Shown here: positions 34,397-41,403 of the stretch, one piece after another | Layout of the letters: every line of letters starts with the position of its first letter | Position numbering within the stretch: position 1 is the stretch's first letter | Origin: Cytophaga hutchinsonii ATCC 33406 | Lineage (GTDB): Bacteria; Bacteroidota; Bacteroidia; Cytophagales; Cytophagaceae | Length of the DNA stretch: 64,000 bases | Assembly (NCBI RefSeq): GCF_000014145.1 | Contig: NC_008255.1 | Span: 1,675,501-1,739,500, forward strand | Direction of reading: 5' to 3' | Made by a program: the position numbers and the translations under genes | The notes under the pieces: generated by a model | Told to the model about the DNA's origin: nothing | The model's input: only the letters and a program-made list of their open reading frames with translations | The model's database searches: none

Positions 34397-35185
34397 TTAG
34401 TTGTTTAAATGATTAATGACTTCATCAAGCTTATAAGGGCTGATCGCTAGCAGATCAATGATCTGCATGAGCTTATCAAACTTGTCTCCCTGAAAATGAC
34501 TTCTTATGTGCTTTACAAACGTGCGGGCTTCTTCAGACTCCGTATCTGTTGCGGACTCTGCACTAGAAAAGGAGATGTCACTTCCTGGGGCGGGTTCATT
34601 ACTTCTGGATTTGTCAGTAGGTTCCAACAGACCTGATAGCCCTGGAATCTTGTCTGCGATCTGCGGGTTTTGTTTTACTATACCTGATACAAGAGACGAA
34701 CCAAATTGACCAAGAAAACCGTGAAGCGGTGACTGTGCACTTTTAACTTCCAGTAATTCTTTCTCCAGCTTACTAATATCCTCTTCGAGTTCCTGGGCAT
34801 AAATTTTCCATTCTTCAGAATCTTTTTTAAGCTGTTCAAACTCCCAGTCTTTTTTTGCTTTGTTAACATGCTCCTGAATTTTATTATCAATATCAATTCC
34901 ACTAAGGCCGGCTTCCTTGGGCTCTTCCTGCATAGTAAAAATATGCTTGTCGTTGTTGTTGGATGTACCCTGATAGAAAAGGATTTCTATGGAACGGGTA
35001 TCTGCATTGACAAAGTTTTCAAAGAGCGGAAACAACTCAGGATTATCAGTTCTTCTAACAGCCTTAAAGCCATCGATCAATATTTCATAATCAATGGGCT
35101 GCCCCATGTCATGATACATCTTCAGATAGTCAAAGAGCTTATCTATTTTTTCCTGCGTGTATTTTTCTTTTCCAATGATTGCCAT
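34397..35185 (-). CDS. coiled-coil element protein
   Basis: A 262-residue cytoplasmic protein. Residues about 95-150 form a coiled coil (WEFEQLKKDSEEWKIYAQEL, EEDISKLEKELLEVK). A low-complexity Ser/Glu/Asp linker (about 185-215) and a C-terminal helical segment with DKLMQIIDLLAISPYKLDEV follow. The N-terminal 80 residues (TQEKIDKLFDYLKMYHDMGQ) look folded. I recognise no family. Position among the presumed virion genes suggests a scaffold, cement or assembly role, which is inference only. Confidence 0.6.
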   Translation of the reverse strand: MAIIGKEKYTQEKIDKLFDYLKMYHDMGQPIDYEILIDGFKAVRRTDNPELFPLFENFVNADTRSIEILFYQGTSNNNDKHIFTMQEEPKEAGLSGIDIDNKIQEHVNKAKKDWEFEQLKKDSEEWKIYAQELEEDISKLEKELLEVKSAQSPLHGFLGQFGSSLVSGIVKQNPQIADKIPGLSGLLEPTDKSRSNEPAPGSDISFSSAESATDTESEEARTFVKHIRSHFQGDKFDKLMQIIDLLAISPYKLDEVINHLNN

Positions 35186-35190
35186 AGGTA

Positions 35191-35502
35191 TTAATTAATA
35201 ATAATGACCTGAATGAATTTGATGCGCTTATTGTCTGTATTCGGATTTGTGATAATTATCTCTCCACGGTGCTGATGTGAATTATCATATACATAGCTTC
35301 CTGTTGAATCATACAATCCATAACCGGATTCTATTTTTATTCCGTTCGGATCACCAGATATAAACCATAATTCGTTGTAGGCAGGAACTATGATTTTCGC
35401 ATTCGCTTTTATGGAAACATCCCTGTAACGTATATGATAATTGTGATAACCCAGCTGTCTGATCCGTTCAGGTATAATGGATAGAATAAATGGCTCACTC
35501 AT
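35191..35502 (-). CDS. beta-rich small protein, possible spike/vertex component
   Basis: A 103-residue protein, nearly all beta-type: YHNYHIRYRDVSIKANAKIIV, ELWFISGDPNG, YDSTGSYVYDNSHQHRGEIIIT, KRIKFIQVIIIN. No cysteines, signal or membrane helix. The alternating pattern fits a single beta-sandwich or jelly roll of the kind used for virus spikes. It starts 11 bp after the gene upstream. Function is inferred from context only. Confidence 0.55.
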   Translation of the reverse strand: MSEPFILSIIPERIRQLGYHNYHIRYRDVSIKANAKIIVPAYNELWFISGDPNGIKIESGYGLYDSTGSYVYDNSHQHRGEIIITNPNTDNKRIKFIQVIIIN

Positions 35503-35513
35503 TGTTTCAAGTT

Positions 35514-35804
35514 TTAAGATTCCTCATCTGTTTCATATTCTACATATATTCTGAGTGTATACTGATAAGGGTAGTGATCTCCTTTAAACCATCCATAGAT
35601 AACCGATGTATCTCCATCCACTGTCACTGGCGTCATAGCTGGTACCTTTCCGTTGTAAATGGAATACTGTTCTATATTAAACGGTTCAGGTATATGGGTA
35701 GTGATACGGTCATTCCCATCGTAACCATCCATGAATACATCCTCTGCAAGGAAAACATCTGTATTGTCGAGTGCCTGAAAATAGATAGTGCCTAATCGAT
35801 CCAT
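35514..35804 (-). CDS. beta-rich small protein (C-terminal part of a split paralogue)
   Basis: A 96-residue protein whose start ATG overlaps the stop of the upstream 51-residue gene (TTATGGATCGATTAG). GTIYFQALDNTDVFLAEDVFMDGY aligns well with the PDLLFFRGSQKISVNGEELF segment of the 128-residue protein encoded upstream at 36330, and TLRIYVEYE with its C-terminal strand. The 51- and 96-residue products together look like one paralogue of that protein cut into two reading frames. Probable structural protein of the element. Confidence 0.55.
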   Translation of the reverse strand: MDRLGTIYFQALDNTDVFLAEDVFMDGYDGNDRITTHIPEPFNIEQYSIYNGKVPAMTPVTVDGDTSVIYGWFKGDHYPYQYTLRIYVEYETDEES

Positions 35805-35947
35805 AACTTCAAAGTAGTAGTAACCATCATTCCTGTTACACGCTTGGCATTTGCTGGAAGTTTGATTTCAAAAGGAAGTGAAGAGGTAGGTTCATCAATT
35901 TCTAACCGGAGAATCATTACCTTCTTTTTTGTTTTTATCTCACTCAT
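35792..35947 (-). CDS. 51-residue protein (N-terminal part of a split paralogue)
   Basis: A short gene: MSEIKTKKKVMILRLEIDEP, then TSSLPFEIKLPANAKRVTGM and MVTTTLKLWID. Its start overlaps the stop of the 128-residue gene in a classic ATGA (35944-35947). The sequence resembles residues about 8-50 of that protein (KRYSFIVDTPITTYSKKFDL, IKLVRGILMSSN). It ends in TAG inside the next gene's start, in the -1 frame relation. Either translation is coupled to give two chains, or a frameshift mutation split one gene. Confidence 0.55.
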   Translation of the reverse strand: MSEIKTKKKVMILRLEIDEPTSSLPFEIKLPANAKRVTGMMVTTTLKLWID

Positions 35948-36330
35948 GCCAGTTCGCACATTAAATACATATTCACTTCGTAAGCACTGAAAACAGTAGT
36001 GGAGTTTTCCGAATCCTTGTATGAAATTTTTACTTCCCCGTTACCAGCTATTACTCCATCGCCTAAGTCCGCATACTTTTGATCGGGCGGCACACTGATA
36101 CCGGACATCAAAAGTTTTGCCTCATAATCATCAGGAAATAATTCTTCTCCGTTAACCGAGATTTTCTGCGAACCTCTGAAGAAAAGCAAATCGGGCTTGT
36201 TACTGCTCATAAGGATTCCTCTGACAAGCTTTATGTTTTTATCCAGGTCAAACTTTTTAGAGTAGGTGGTAATCGGTGTATCTACAATAAAGCTGTATCG
36301 CTTTTTAACAAACTTCTTATCTTCCATCAC
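35944..36330 (-). CDS. beta-rich structural-type protein
   Basis: A 128-residue protein with eight or so predicted strands: KRYSFIVDTPITTYSKKFDL, IKLVRGILMSS, DLLFFRGSQKISVNGEELF, EVKISYKDSE, YEVNMYLMCELA. No signal, membrane helix or catalytic motif. It is the first gene after the terminator that follows the presumed major structural gene, and its fold pattern is repeated in the two shorter downstream genes. A minor capsid or spike protein is the best guess. Confidence 0.55.
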   Translation of the reverse strand: MMEDKKFVKKRYSFIVDTPITTYSKKFDLDKNIKLVRGILMSSNKPDLLFFRGSQKISVNGEELFPDDYEAKLLMSGISVPPDQKYADLGDGVIAGNGEVKISYKDSENSTTVFSAYEVNMYLMCELA

Positions 36331-36354
36331 AATTGATTTGGCTTTGTTATAAAA

Positions 36355-36381
36355 ACATGCGGATGAATTTCATCCGCATGT
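36355..36381 (-). terminator. intra-operon terminator after the presumed major structural gene
   Basis: A 12-bp perfect stem (ACATGCGGATGA / TCATCCGCATGT) with a 3-nt loop, followed on the minus strand by TTTTTATAAC. It sits 12 bp past the stop of the gene ending at 36393 and about 25 bp before the next start, the longest gap in this gene run. It should raise the upstream gene's mRNA level relative to those downstream. Confidence 0.82.
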
Positions 36382-36392
36382 ACCCACATATA

Positions 36393-37118
36393 TTATGGGA
36401 TAGTAATGGTACCATGCAGACCTCCAAACAATACAGTATTCGGATCAATCCCGTTTACTGTGCCAAGGTCTATTTCCCATTCGATGTCCACATCATCATG
36501 GATTAGGCGAGGGTTCGCCAGCTTGTAGTAACCTTTGGTTACGTTGTGGAAGTCATTGGTTTTAAACACGTAGTTTGAAATCGAGTCCACGATGTTTTTC
36601 TTATTGGCTTTCAGCGTAAACTCTCCGCTAGCTAGTGCGCCAATGTTGTCAATGGTATTGAAGGCCGTTGCTTTCAAATCATCCGTTGCCAGTGATGCTG
36701 CTACGCCTTGTAAAAGGATCACACCGGATACAAGCAATGCCGAATTCTTAGGGAGTCTGCCTTGAGACAGTGTACGAAGACCAATTTCTTTCACGTCCTG
36801 GCTTTCCATCATCTTTACTGTCTTTGCACCATTGATCGGTTTAATGGTGTAGACTACTGTATCAGCCAAGCGCAGCTTGCCAGAAAGCAAACCTTCCTTA
36901 ATTGTTTTAGGAAGTTCAGCAAAGAACTTTTCCATTTCTGCCCGTGAGCCTTGGGAGCCGACAGTTTTTTTATTTAGCTTTTGAAGTACCCGCTGTCTGG
37001 ATACTACATCCAGTGCATTTAGATAGCCAAGCAATTCGCTATCTACATCGTCGAGTCCCATTAAATCGCCTGCATTCCCGTACTCTGATTTTGCAAGCAT
37101 TCCTAACGCATCCAGCAT
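36393..37118 (-). CDS. candidate major structural (capsid) protein
   Basis: A 241-residue soluble protein. The first 80 residues are helical (DVDSELLGYLNALDVVSRQR, FFAELPKTIKEGLLSGKLRL). The remaining 160 are beta-rich: TVVYTIKPINGAKTVKMMES, KNSALLVSGVILLQGVA, SGEFTLKANKK, ISNYVFKTNDF, VDIEWEIDLG, VLFGGLHGTITIP. I know no family match by sight. Three facts point to an abundant structural product. It has the most regular composition in the operon, it has a long hairpin-bearing leader, and it is the only gene in the operon followed directly by an intrinsic terminator. A jelly-roll capsid protein of a tailless virus is the hypothesis; the size is close to PM2 P2 but a double jelly roll is not evident. 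Confidence 0.5.
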   Translation of the reverse strand: MLDALGMLAKSEYGNAGDLMGLDDVDSELLGYLNALDVVSRQRVLQKLNKKTVGSQGSRAEMEKFFAELPKTIKEGLLSGKLRLADTVVYTIKPINGAKTVKMMESQDVKEIGLRTLSQGRLPKNSALLVSGVILLQGVAASLATDDLKATAFNTIDNIGALASGEFTLKANKKNIVDSISNYVFKTNDFHNVTKGYYKLANPRLIHDDVDIEWEIDLGTVNGIDPNTVLFGGLHGTITIP

Positions 37119-37156
37119 GTGTGTATAGTTTAAATTATTGACAATAGTTTAGTGTT

Positions 37157-37178
37157 CAGCGCAGTTTTGCCTGCGCTG
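37157..37178 (-). promoter_or_regulatory. leader hairpin upstream of the candidate capsid gene
   Basis: A perfect 8-bp stem (CAGCGCAG / CTGCGCTG) with a 6-nt loop lies in the 84-bp gap before the candidate capsid gene. There is no T-tract, so it is more likely an mRNA 5' stabiliser or processing site than a terminator. Confidence 0.55.
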
Positions 37179-37202
37179 TTAATGAATTAGATTCCAATAG
37201 TC

Positions 37203-37787
37203 TTAGAAGTTTCGCTCTGTGAAATCAGGCTCTCCGAATGTGCCGTTAACAGGGTTGTTCATCTGGGCAATCTGTTCCTGTATGCGGTCGAGCTCTCTTG
37301 TATCAAGCTTACCGGATCCTTGCGTATATGGATTGATGAAATAGGTTACATCGTCTTCGCCACTTAACCCGTTTGTACCTTCTGAAGACTTAAGCATAAG
37401 TTTGCTTGCAAGTGTCTGAAAATAGTTCTTCGTGTTTTCCTTGATAGAAGCAATACTGACGCCTTCCATTTCTTCATCGGAAATCCCATTGGTAGCATCA
37501 CCCATTGGTTTTGGAACTGTGCTTAAAAACATTCCTGCACCAAGGCTGGTAGCATACATGTTTTTCTTCCATGCTCCGAGCCCCGCAATTGCTAAGCCTC
37601 CCAGACCTGAGTATTTGCCGAGTGCTGCGCCAATAATTGTACCTCCAAAGAATGAAAGCACTGCAACACCAATTTCTTTTCTTGAAACTTCTTTTGTAAG
37701 GACTAGTGGGGCAGAAGCGGAGGAAGTTCTTCGTGTCCGTGTTCTTGATCGGGAAGTTGTGCGTTTTCTTTTCTTAGCCTTTGCCAT
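37203..37787 (-). CDS. membrane protein with very basic N-terminus
   Basis: A 194-residue protein. The first 25 residues are almost all Lys, Arg, Ser and Thr (MAKAKKRKRTTSRSRTRTRR), like a nucleic-acid-binding tail. About three closely spaced Gly/Ala-rich membrane helices follow (IGVAVLSFFGGTIIGAALG, GLGGLAIAGLGAW, TSLGAGMFLSTVP). The C-terminal 90 residues are soluble, with ITKYFI-like strands and NGLSGEDDVTYFINPY. Such basic-tail, Gly-rich membrane proteins are characteristic of internal membranes of PRD1/PM2-type virions. No enzyme motif. It lies 1 bp from the transglutaminase-like gene and 84 bp before the candidate capsid gene. Confidence 0.65.
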   Translation of the reverse strand: MAKAKKRKRTTSRSRTRTRRTSSASAPLVLTKEVSRKEIGVAVLSFFGGTIIGAALGKYSGLGGLAIAGLGAWKKNMYATSLGAGMFLSTVPKPMGDATNGISDEEMEGVSIASIKENTKNYFQTLASKLMLKSSEGTNGLSGEDDVTYFINPYTQGSGKLDTRELDRIQEQIAQMNNPVNGTFGEPDFTERNF

Positions 37788-37788
37788 A

Positions 37789-39450
37789 TTATCTGATTCT
37801 TACTGCCTTAAATGTTTTTTTCTTACGTGTCTTGCGTGTGACTTTTCTTTTAGGCTTTCGCTTCACTTTACGTCTTGAACTGATTCCACTAAAACCTGAG
37901 AAACTCTCATTCTTTTTTTTAGTCAGCAGGTAAATTCCTGTTCCGATACCTGCTACCACAAGGGCTGTGGGTATTGGATTCTGCTTGATCCATGCTCCGG
38001 CTTTACTAAAAAAGCCTGGCGGCGGTGCTGAAGGGTCTATCGTTGCCGGAAGCTGTGAAGCATAAGCAGCGCTTGGTGCAAGTTCTTTCATTGCTGTAGG
38101 TGTTAATGTCATTGCCTGAATGTCTCCATCTTCCGTAAAGGTTACATTTGAGGGATTGACTGCTGCTCCCGGATCCGTATCCTGTTCGCTGTTGAAGCTT
38201 TCTGCTTCTTTACCTCCTTTAGGAAACAGATTCTTTACTTGTTTTAAGGCAGCAGCGAGTGCTGCCATGGTAGACATTGCAGCTGCAATGGCAGAACCTG
38301 TAGCAGGATCACCAAGCTGTCCCAAATTGCCTGTGCCGTTGATGATGTCGTATTCATCCTGATCGGCATATACTTCGCCTAAACCAAACAAACCGCTTAA
38401 AGGAACTTTCTTATCTCTGTTGCCATGTCCGTTAAGGATAGCTTTTTTTAAGTTTTCCTTTTTACCTCCAGCCTGATAAAAGATTGTTTCTGCCTTCTCT
38501 CTAACTTTTCGCACTTTTTCAAGTACAGATAGATCCATTCCCATCTGGCGTCCCTGGTCATTGCTTAAATAACCGTAGCGTAATTTCTTTGCTACGTTCA
38601 AAAGGTTAATCTTCATGGCTATCAAAAAGCCATTGCGAAGCAGGATTGTTGCAGGGTTGGCAACCTTGTTAATGGTTCGTATTACTTTCCCCGCTGTGTC
38701 GCCAACCTTCTTGACTGTCTTTTTCAGCCACTGTCCGATCTTTCCAAGATCTTCCTCATCGTACACAGAGGCAAAGTCTTTTGCATCTACAGAATTGGGA
38801 ACATCATATCTTTCCTCTTCTTCCAAACCGTCCAGATAATCTAGTCTCATCTTTGCATCAAAATCTTTAAATTCCAAATAAGGTTGTTCATCATCGTATG
38901 CATTCTTCACGCAGTCAATAACGATGTAATCGTTTCGGTTGCGAAGCTCGTAATTAAGCTTCCCGTCTTTAGGAACGACAACATAAATGTGCTGCCACCT
39001 GGGTATTTCTCCGTTTCGCTTTGGATATTTTGTAATCCTGTATTTATGGGCGATAGGAGGGTTCATAGCAAGCAGCGTGCTTGATACGATGCTTGTAAAG
39101 CAATCACAGTCTACACCAACTTCTCCGTCACTATTATATTTGTTCCGGTCGTGCCACACTCTGCGTGGACTTCGAATCTGCTCAATACCTTCCTCATCTT
39201 TTTTATAAGGAATGTGTTCATATAGAAAGTGCCAGAGTTTAGCGCATGTTTCATCCAGGCTTCTGCCTTTTACAAACTGTGCAAGCTTTTTAGTTTGCCA
39301 GGTCGTTTTGGGAATATTCTCCTGTATGAAACTTACCGTGTCTGATACGTCGGCACTTTTTTTAACGATAATATCTTTTCCGGTTGCAGGGGGAAACAGA
39401 TAATCGTATTCCTTTCCGCTTCTTACCTTTCTTACTGCATCTGCTTCCAT
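37789..39450 (-). CDS. transglutaminase-like protein with membrane helix and basic C-terminal tail
   Basis: A 553-residue protein. Residues about 60-200 form a transglutaminase/cysteine-protease-like domain: Cys in GVDCDCFTS (about 115), His in RWQHIYVVVP (about 153) and Asp in YIVIDCV (about 178) give the Cys-His-Asp triad. A helical middle (LKKTVKKVGDTAGKVIRTIN) and an Ala-rich stretch (AIAAAMSTMAALAAALKQ) follow. Near the C-terminus is one membrane helix (IPTALVVAGIGTGIYLLTKK) and then a strongly basic tail (RRKVKRKPKRKVTRKTRKKK). The protein could process or crosslink other virion proteins. It is the largest candidate structural gene. Confidence 0.72.
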   Translation of the reverse strand: MEADAVRKVRSGKEYDYLFPPATGKDIIVKKSADVSDTVSFIQENIPKTTWQTKKLAQFVKGRSLDETCAKLWHFLYEHIPYKKDEEGIEQIRSPRRVWHDRNKYNSDGEVGVDCDCFTSIVSSTLLAMNPPIAHKYRITKYPKRNGEIPRWQHIYVVVPKDGKLNYELRNRNDYIVIDCVKNAYDDEQPYLEFKDFDAKMRLDYLDGLEEEERYDVPNSVDAKDFASVYDEEDLGKIGQWLKKTVKKVGDTAGKVIRTINKVANPATILLRNGFLIAMKINLLNVAKKLRYGYLSNDQGRQMGMDLSVLEKVRKVREKAETIFYQAGGKKENLKKAILNGHGNRDKKVPLSGLFGLGEVYADQDEYDIINGTGNLGQLGDPATGSAIAAAMSTMAALAAALKQVKNLFPKGGKEAESFNSEQDTDPGAAVNPSNVTFTEDGDIQAMTLTPTAMKELAPSAAYASQLPATIDPSAPPPGFFSKAGAWIKQNPIPTALVVAGIGTGIYLLTKKKNESFSGFSGISSRRKVKRKPKRKVTRKTRKKKTFKAVRIR

Positions 39451-39518
39451 TCTACTTCACGATTTCTATGCATGTACACTAATAGCGATTATGCTGTTTC
39501 CTTGCTTGCCGGATATTT

Positions 39519-40004
39519 TCAGGTAACCTGTTTTTGAGAGCCAATGCTAATATTTTGTGTTTTTGAAAATGGTATTGTATCATTTAGTGTGCTTACTATC
39601 TTTATGATCAGGTCAAACTTTCCTGTACTTCGGTATTCTTTAAGCAAGGCTGGAACACTGCTTGCAAGGCTCATGAATGATAAATTGATGTAAATAGGAT
39701 CAAGTATTTGTTTTGCAAATTTTGCCAGATCAAAGTTTTGGTCTTTTACCTCCGAGCTGCCAAGCGTAGTATCGCTGTATAGCAGTTTTACAAACGGATA
39801 CTTTACATTAATGCTTCCGCCTGTTGGATTTTTTAAGGTTACATCAATACGGATAGTAAGTCCGCTTAATGTCACCTTATGAATAGCTGCTTTATTTTCT
39901 ACTTCCAGTTCTGCTGAAAGCCTGCTTAGATTGAATAAGTATGCTGCGCCTGCAAGACCTGCTGTTCCAAGCATACCAAAGAGTACATGCTTGCCCTTAA
40001 TCAT
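39519..40004 (-). CDS. LEA14/WHy-like membrane-anchored protein
   Basis: A 161-residue protein. An N-terminal helix (HVLFGMLGTAGLAGAAYLFN, about 5-24) could be a signal anchor. The rest resembles the LEA type 2 (WHy) beta-sandwich: VTLSGLTIRIDVTLKNPTGG (the NPT motif), YPFVKLLYSDTTLGSS, SLASSVPALLKEYRSTGKFD, LIIKIVSTLNDTIPFSKTQ. WHy domains occur in stress and export proteins and sometimes in phage-borne genes. Role here unknown; a membrane-surface structural protein fits the context. It overlaps the start of the preceding small membrane gene by 8 bp. Confidence 0.65.
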   Translation of the reverse strand: MIKGKHVLFGMLGTAGLAGAAYLFNLSRLSAELEVENKAAIHKVTLSGLTIRIDVTLKNPTGGSINVKYPFVKLLYSDTTLGSSEVKDQNFDLAKFAKQILDPIYINLSFMSLASSVPALLKEYRSTGKFDLIIKIVSTLNDTIPFSKTQNISIGSQKQVT

Positions 40005-40224
40005 TTTCCTGGTTGTTTTTATTGTTTTGGTTATCCTTATTTTTCATGCGGATTTTAAGTGCCTCATGAACCTGGCTAAAGATGAGCCAGATCAAACCGC
40101 CAGCAATTGCTTTTACAGAGTAATTGATTAGGCTTGGGAAGTCTACTGCTGCAAGGATACTTAAGATTGCTCCCAGTAAGAAAACCGATAATTGGTTTGA
40201 GTTATGATCAGTGCCTGCGTTCAT
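39997..40224 (-). CDS. small two-helix membrane protein (holin-like)
   Basis: A 75-residue protein with a short polar N-terminus (MNAGTDHNSNQ), two membrane helices (LSVFLLGAILSILAAVDF and AIAGGLIWLIFSQVHEAL) and a highly charged C-terminus rich in Lys, Asn and Asp. The topology fits a class II holin or a small virion membrane protein. It is the first clearly membrane-type gene in the operon, after the duplicated-HTH gene. Confidence 0.6.
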   Translation of the reverse strand: MNAGTDHNSNQLSVFLLGAILSILAAVDFPSLINYSVKAIAGGLIWLIFSQVHEALKIRMKNKDNQNNKNNQEND

Positions 40225-40287
40225 CTTAGCTTTTCGTTTTATTGATGAATCAAAGGTATGCTGAACTTTTATACTGCTTCTCGTGCT

Positions 40288-40356
40288 TTCCCTTACTCTG
40301 CACTAGGCTACCTTACTTTGCTTTGGATTCCCTTGCTCTATCTCGCTTTCCGTTGC
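40288..40356. repeat. iteron array A: four motif copies at exact 20-bp steps
   Basis: Near-identical 9-mers start at 40288 (TTCCCTTAC), 40308 (CTACCTTAC), 40328 (TTCCCTTGC) and 40348 (TTCCGTTGC). The spacing is exactly 20 bp. Two of them lie inside the 3' end of the duplicated-HTH gene, yet 20 is not a multiple of 3, so the period is a DNA-level and not a protein repeat. A second array with the same motif and phase lies about 0.8 kb away. Confidence 0.8.
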
Positions 40357-40800
40357 ATCTGTTATTGTATAGGGAAGATCAATGTGTTCAATAATTGCTT
40401 CAATTTGCGGAATCAGATAATAGCCACCGATCAAATCACCAATCTGTTCTTTAAAAGGTGCCAGCCATCTGCGCATTGTTGTCGGGTGCTTGTTATACAT
40501 CGCACAAAGCTCTTTAAATTTATAAGGACGCACTTCAAAAGGCTTACTCATCATTTTCTTTTCACCATCAGAAAGATCACAGTCTATATCATAGATGAAG
40601 TAGGGGAAGCCAAGCGTATCCTTAATTGCTTCAACCTGACGAATCTTAAAGTACAATCCATCAAGGCTGATTTTAACTTCAAAAAGCATCATCCATTTGC
40701 GCAAAGTCTTAGCATCTACTTTGTAGATTTCAACCAGCTCTTTGAACTTGTACTCCCGTACTGTAAAAAGTTTTTTGGTTTTATATTTCTGTAATGTCAT
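40303..40800 (-). CDS. DNA-binding protein with two tandem HTH-like repeats
   Basis: A 165-residue protein made of two copies of the same about 60-residue unit. Copy 1 is FTVREYKFKELVEIYKVDAK then TLRKWMMLFEVKI; copy 2 is FEVRPYKFKELCAMYNKHPT then TMRRWLAPFKEQI. Each ends in a Y(F/L)xPxQIEAI-like strand-helix. KxFKEL...Y.(V/K)...(T)LRKW is a helix-turn-helix pattern, so a protomer could bind two adjacent sites. Sites of that kind exist: two iteron arrays flank this gene. I chose ATG 40800 over the earlier ATG 40827. It could be a replication initiator or a master regulator of the element operon. Confidence 0.7.
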   Translation of the reverse strand: MTLQKYKTKKLFTVREYKFKELVEIYKVDAKTLRKWMMLFEVKISLDGLYFKIRQVEAIKDTLGFPYFIYDIDCDLSDGEKKMMSKPFEVRPYKFKELCAMYNKHPTTMRRWLAPFKEQIGDLIGGYYLIPQIEAIIEHIDLPYTITDATESEIEQGNPKQSKVA

Positions 40801-41017
40801 AGTGGTTGAAATAATCATTGTCCTCATCCAGTTCGCTGTCCAACTTCAAAAGAGCTTCTACTTCGCTTTCGTTATCTTTGATAAGCTTACAGAGTGCATC
40901 TTCTGCTTTAAATAATTCCTGTAATAAACCGTGATCGTCGGGGTTTTCCTTTAGCTGACTGGTTAACTCTTCGATACGTGTAACAGCCTGAATGTATTTT
41001 TCATCTTTCTTTCTCAT
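40781..41017 (-). CDS. small acidic coiled-coil protein, first gene of the long operon
   Basis: A 78-residue highly charged helical protein (MRKKDEKYIQAVTRIEELTS; LLQELFKAEDALCKLIKDNE), ending in an acidic tail (DSELDEDNDYFNHYD). It overlaps the duplicated-HTH gene start by 20 bp. The iteron array B lies 80-150 bp upstream, so its transcription could be controlled there. No family recognised. Confidence 0.6.
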   Translation of the reverse strand: MRKKDEKYIQAVTRIEELTSQLKENPDDHGLLQELFKAEDALCKLIKDNESEVEALLKLDSELDEDNDYFNHYDITEI

Positions 41018-41099
41018 AGTAGTAAGCGTTTATGTCTGACATGTTTTGTTGTTTTGTCAATACAAAGCTGCTGCTTACTTTCACTCTGATACTTGTCGA

Positions 41100-41168
41100 A
41101 TCCCTTGCATTGCGCTGTAATCCGTTGCTTGATGCTGCATTCCGTTAGACTGTCTTCGATTCCCTTGA
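41100..41168. repeat. iteron array B: four motif copies at exact 20-bp steps
   Basis: Copies start at 41100 (ATCCCTTGC), 41120 (ATCCGTTGC), 41140 (TTCCGTTAG) and 41160 (TTCCCTTGA); a weak fifth (TTCACTCTG) is at 41080. The motif wTCC(C/G)TTGC and 20-bp period are the same as in array A. The array occupies the 386-bp gap between the operon's first gene and the XRE/ImmA gene, a normal place for a replication origin or operator. Nothing else clear was seen in that gap. Confidence 0.82.
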
Positions 41169-41403
41169 TGGAATTAAAAGGCAATGCAGTAGCACACACT
41201 TTCTTTTGAAAGCGCCATTTACTGTATGAAATGCTACTATTGTCTAGGGATAATGGCAGCTAGGCAGTTCGCCTGCGGTCTGCTCATTATGGGATAAAAT
41301 GTGTGATCCTTTTTTCATGATGTTGTTTGTTCACGTATGCAGATACCAATCCCATTGAGCTTTAAAAAAAGCTGTGCTTTATTACTGCATGAATTGTTAA
41401 AAT

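Noticed and set aside
40303-40356. Protein-level repeat as the cause of the 20-bp period
   Set aside because: 20 bp is not a multiple of three, and the array continues past the stop codon into non-coding DNA.
41014-41199. 61-residue minus-strand reading frame (MCATALPF...) in the gap upstream of the long operon
   Set aside because: It is laid over the 20-bp iteron array, has no homology-like features and no start context. The open frame is a by-product of the repeats.
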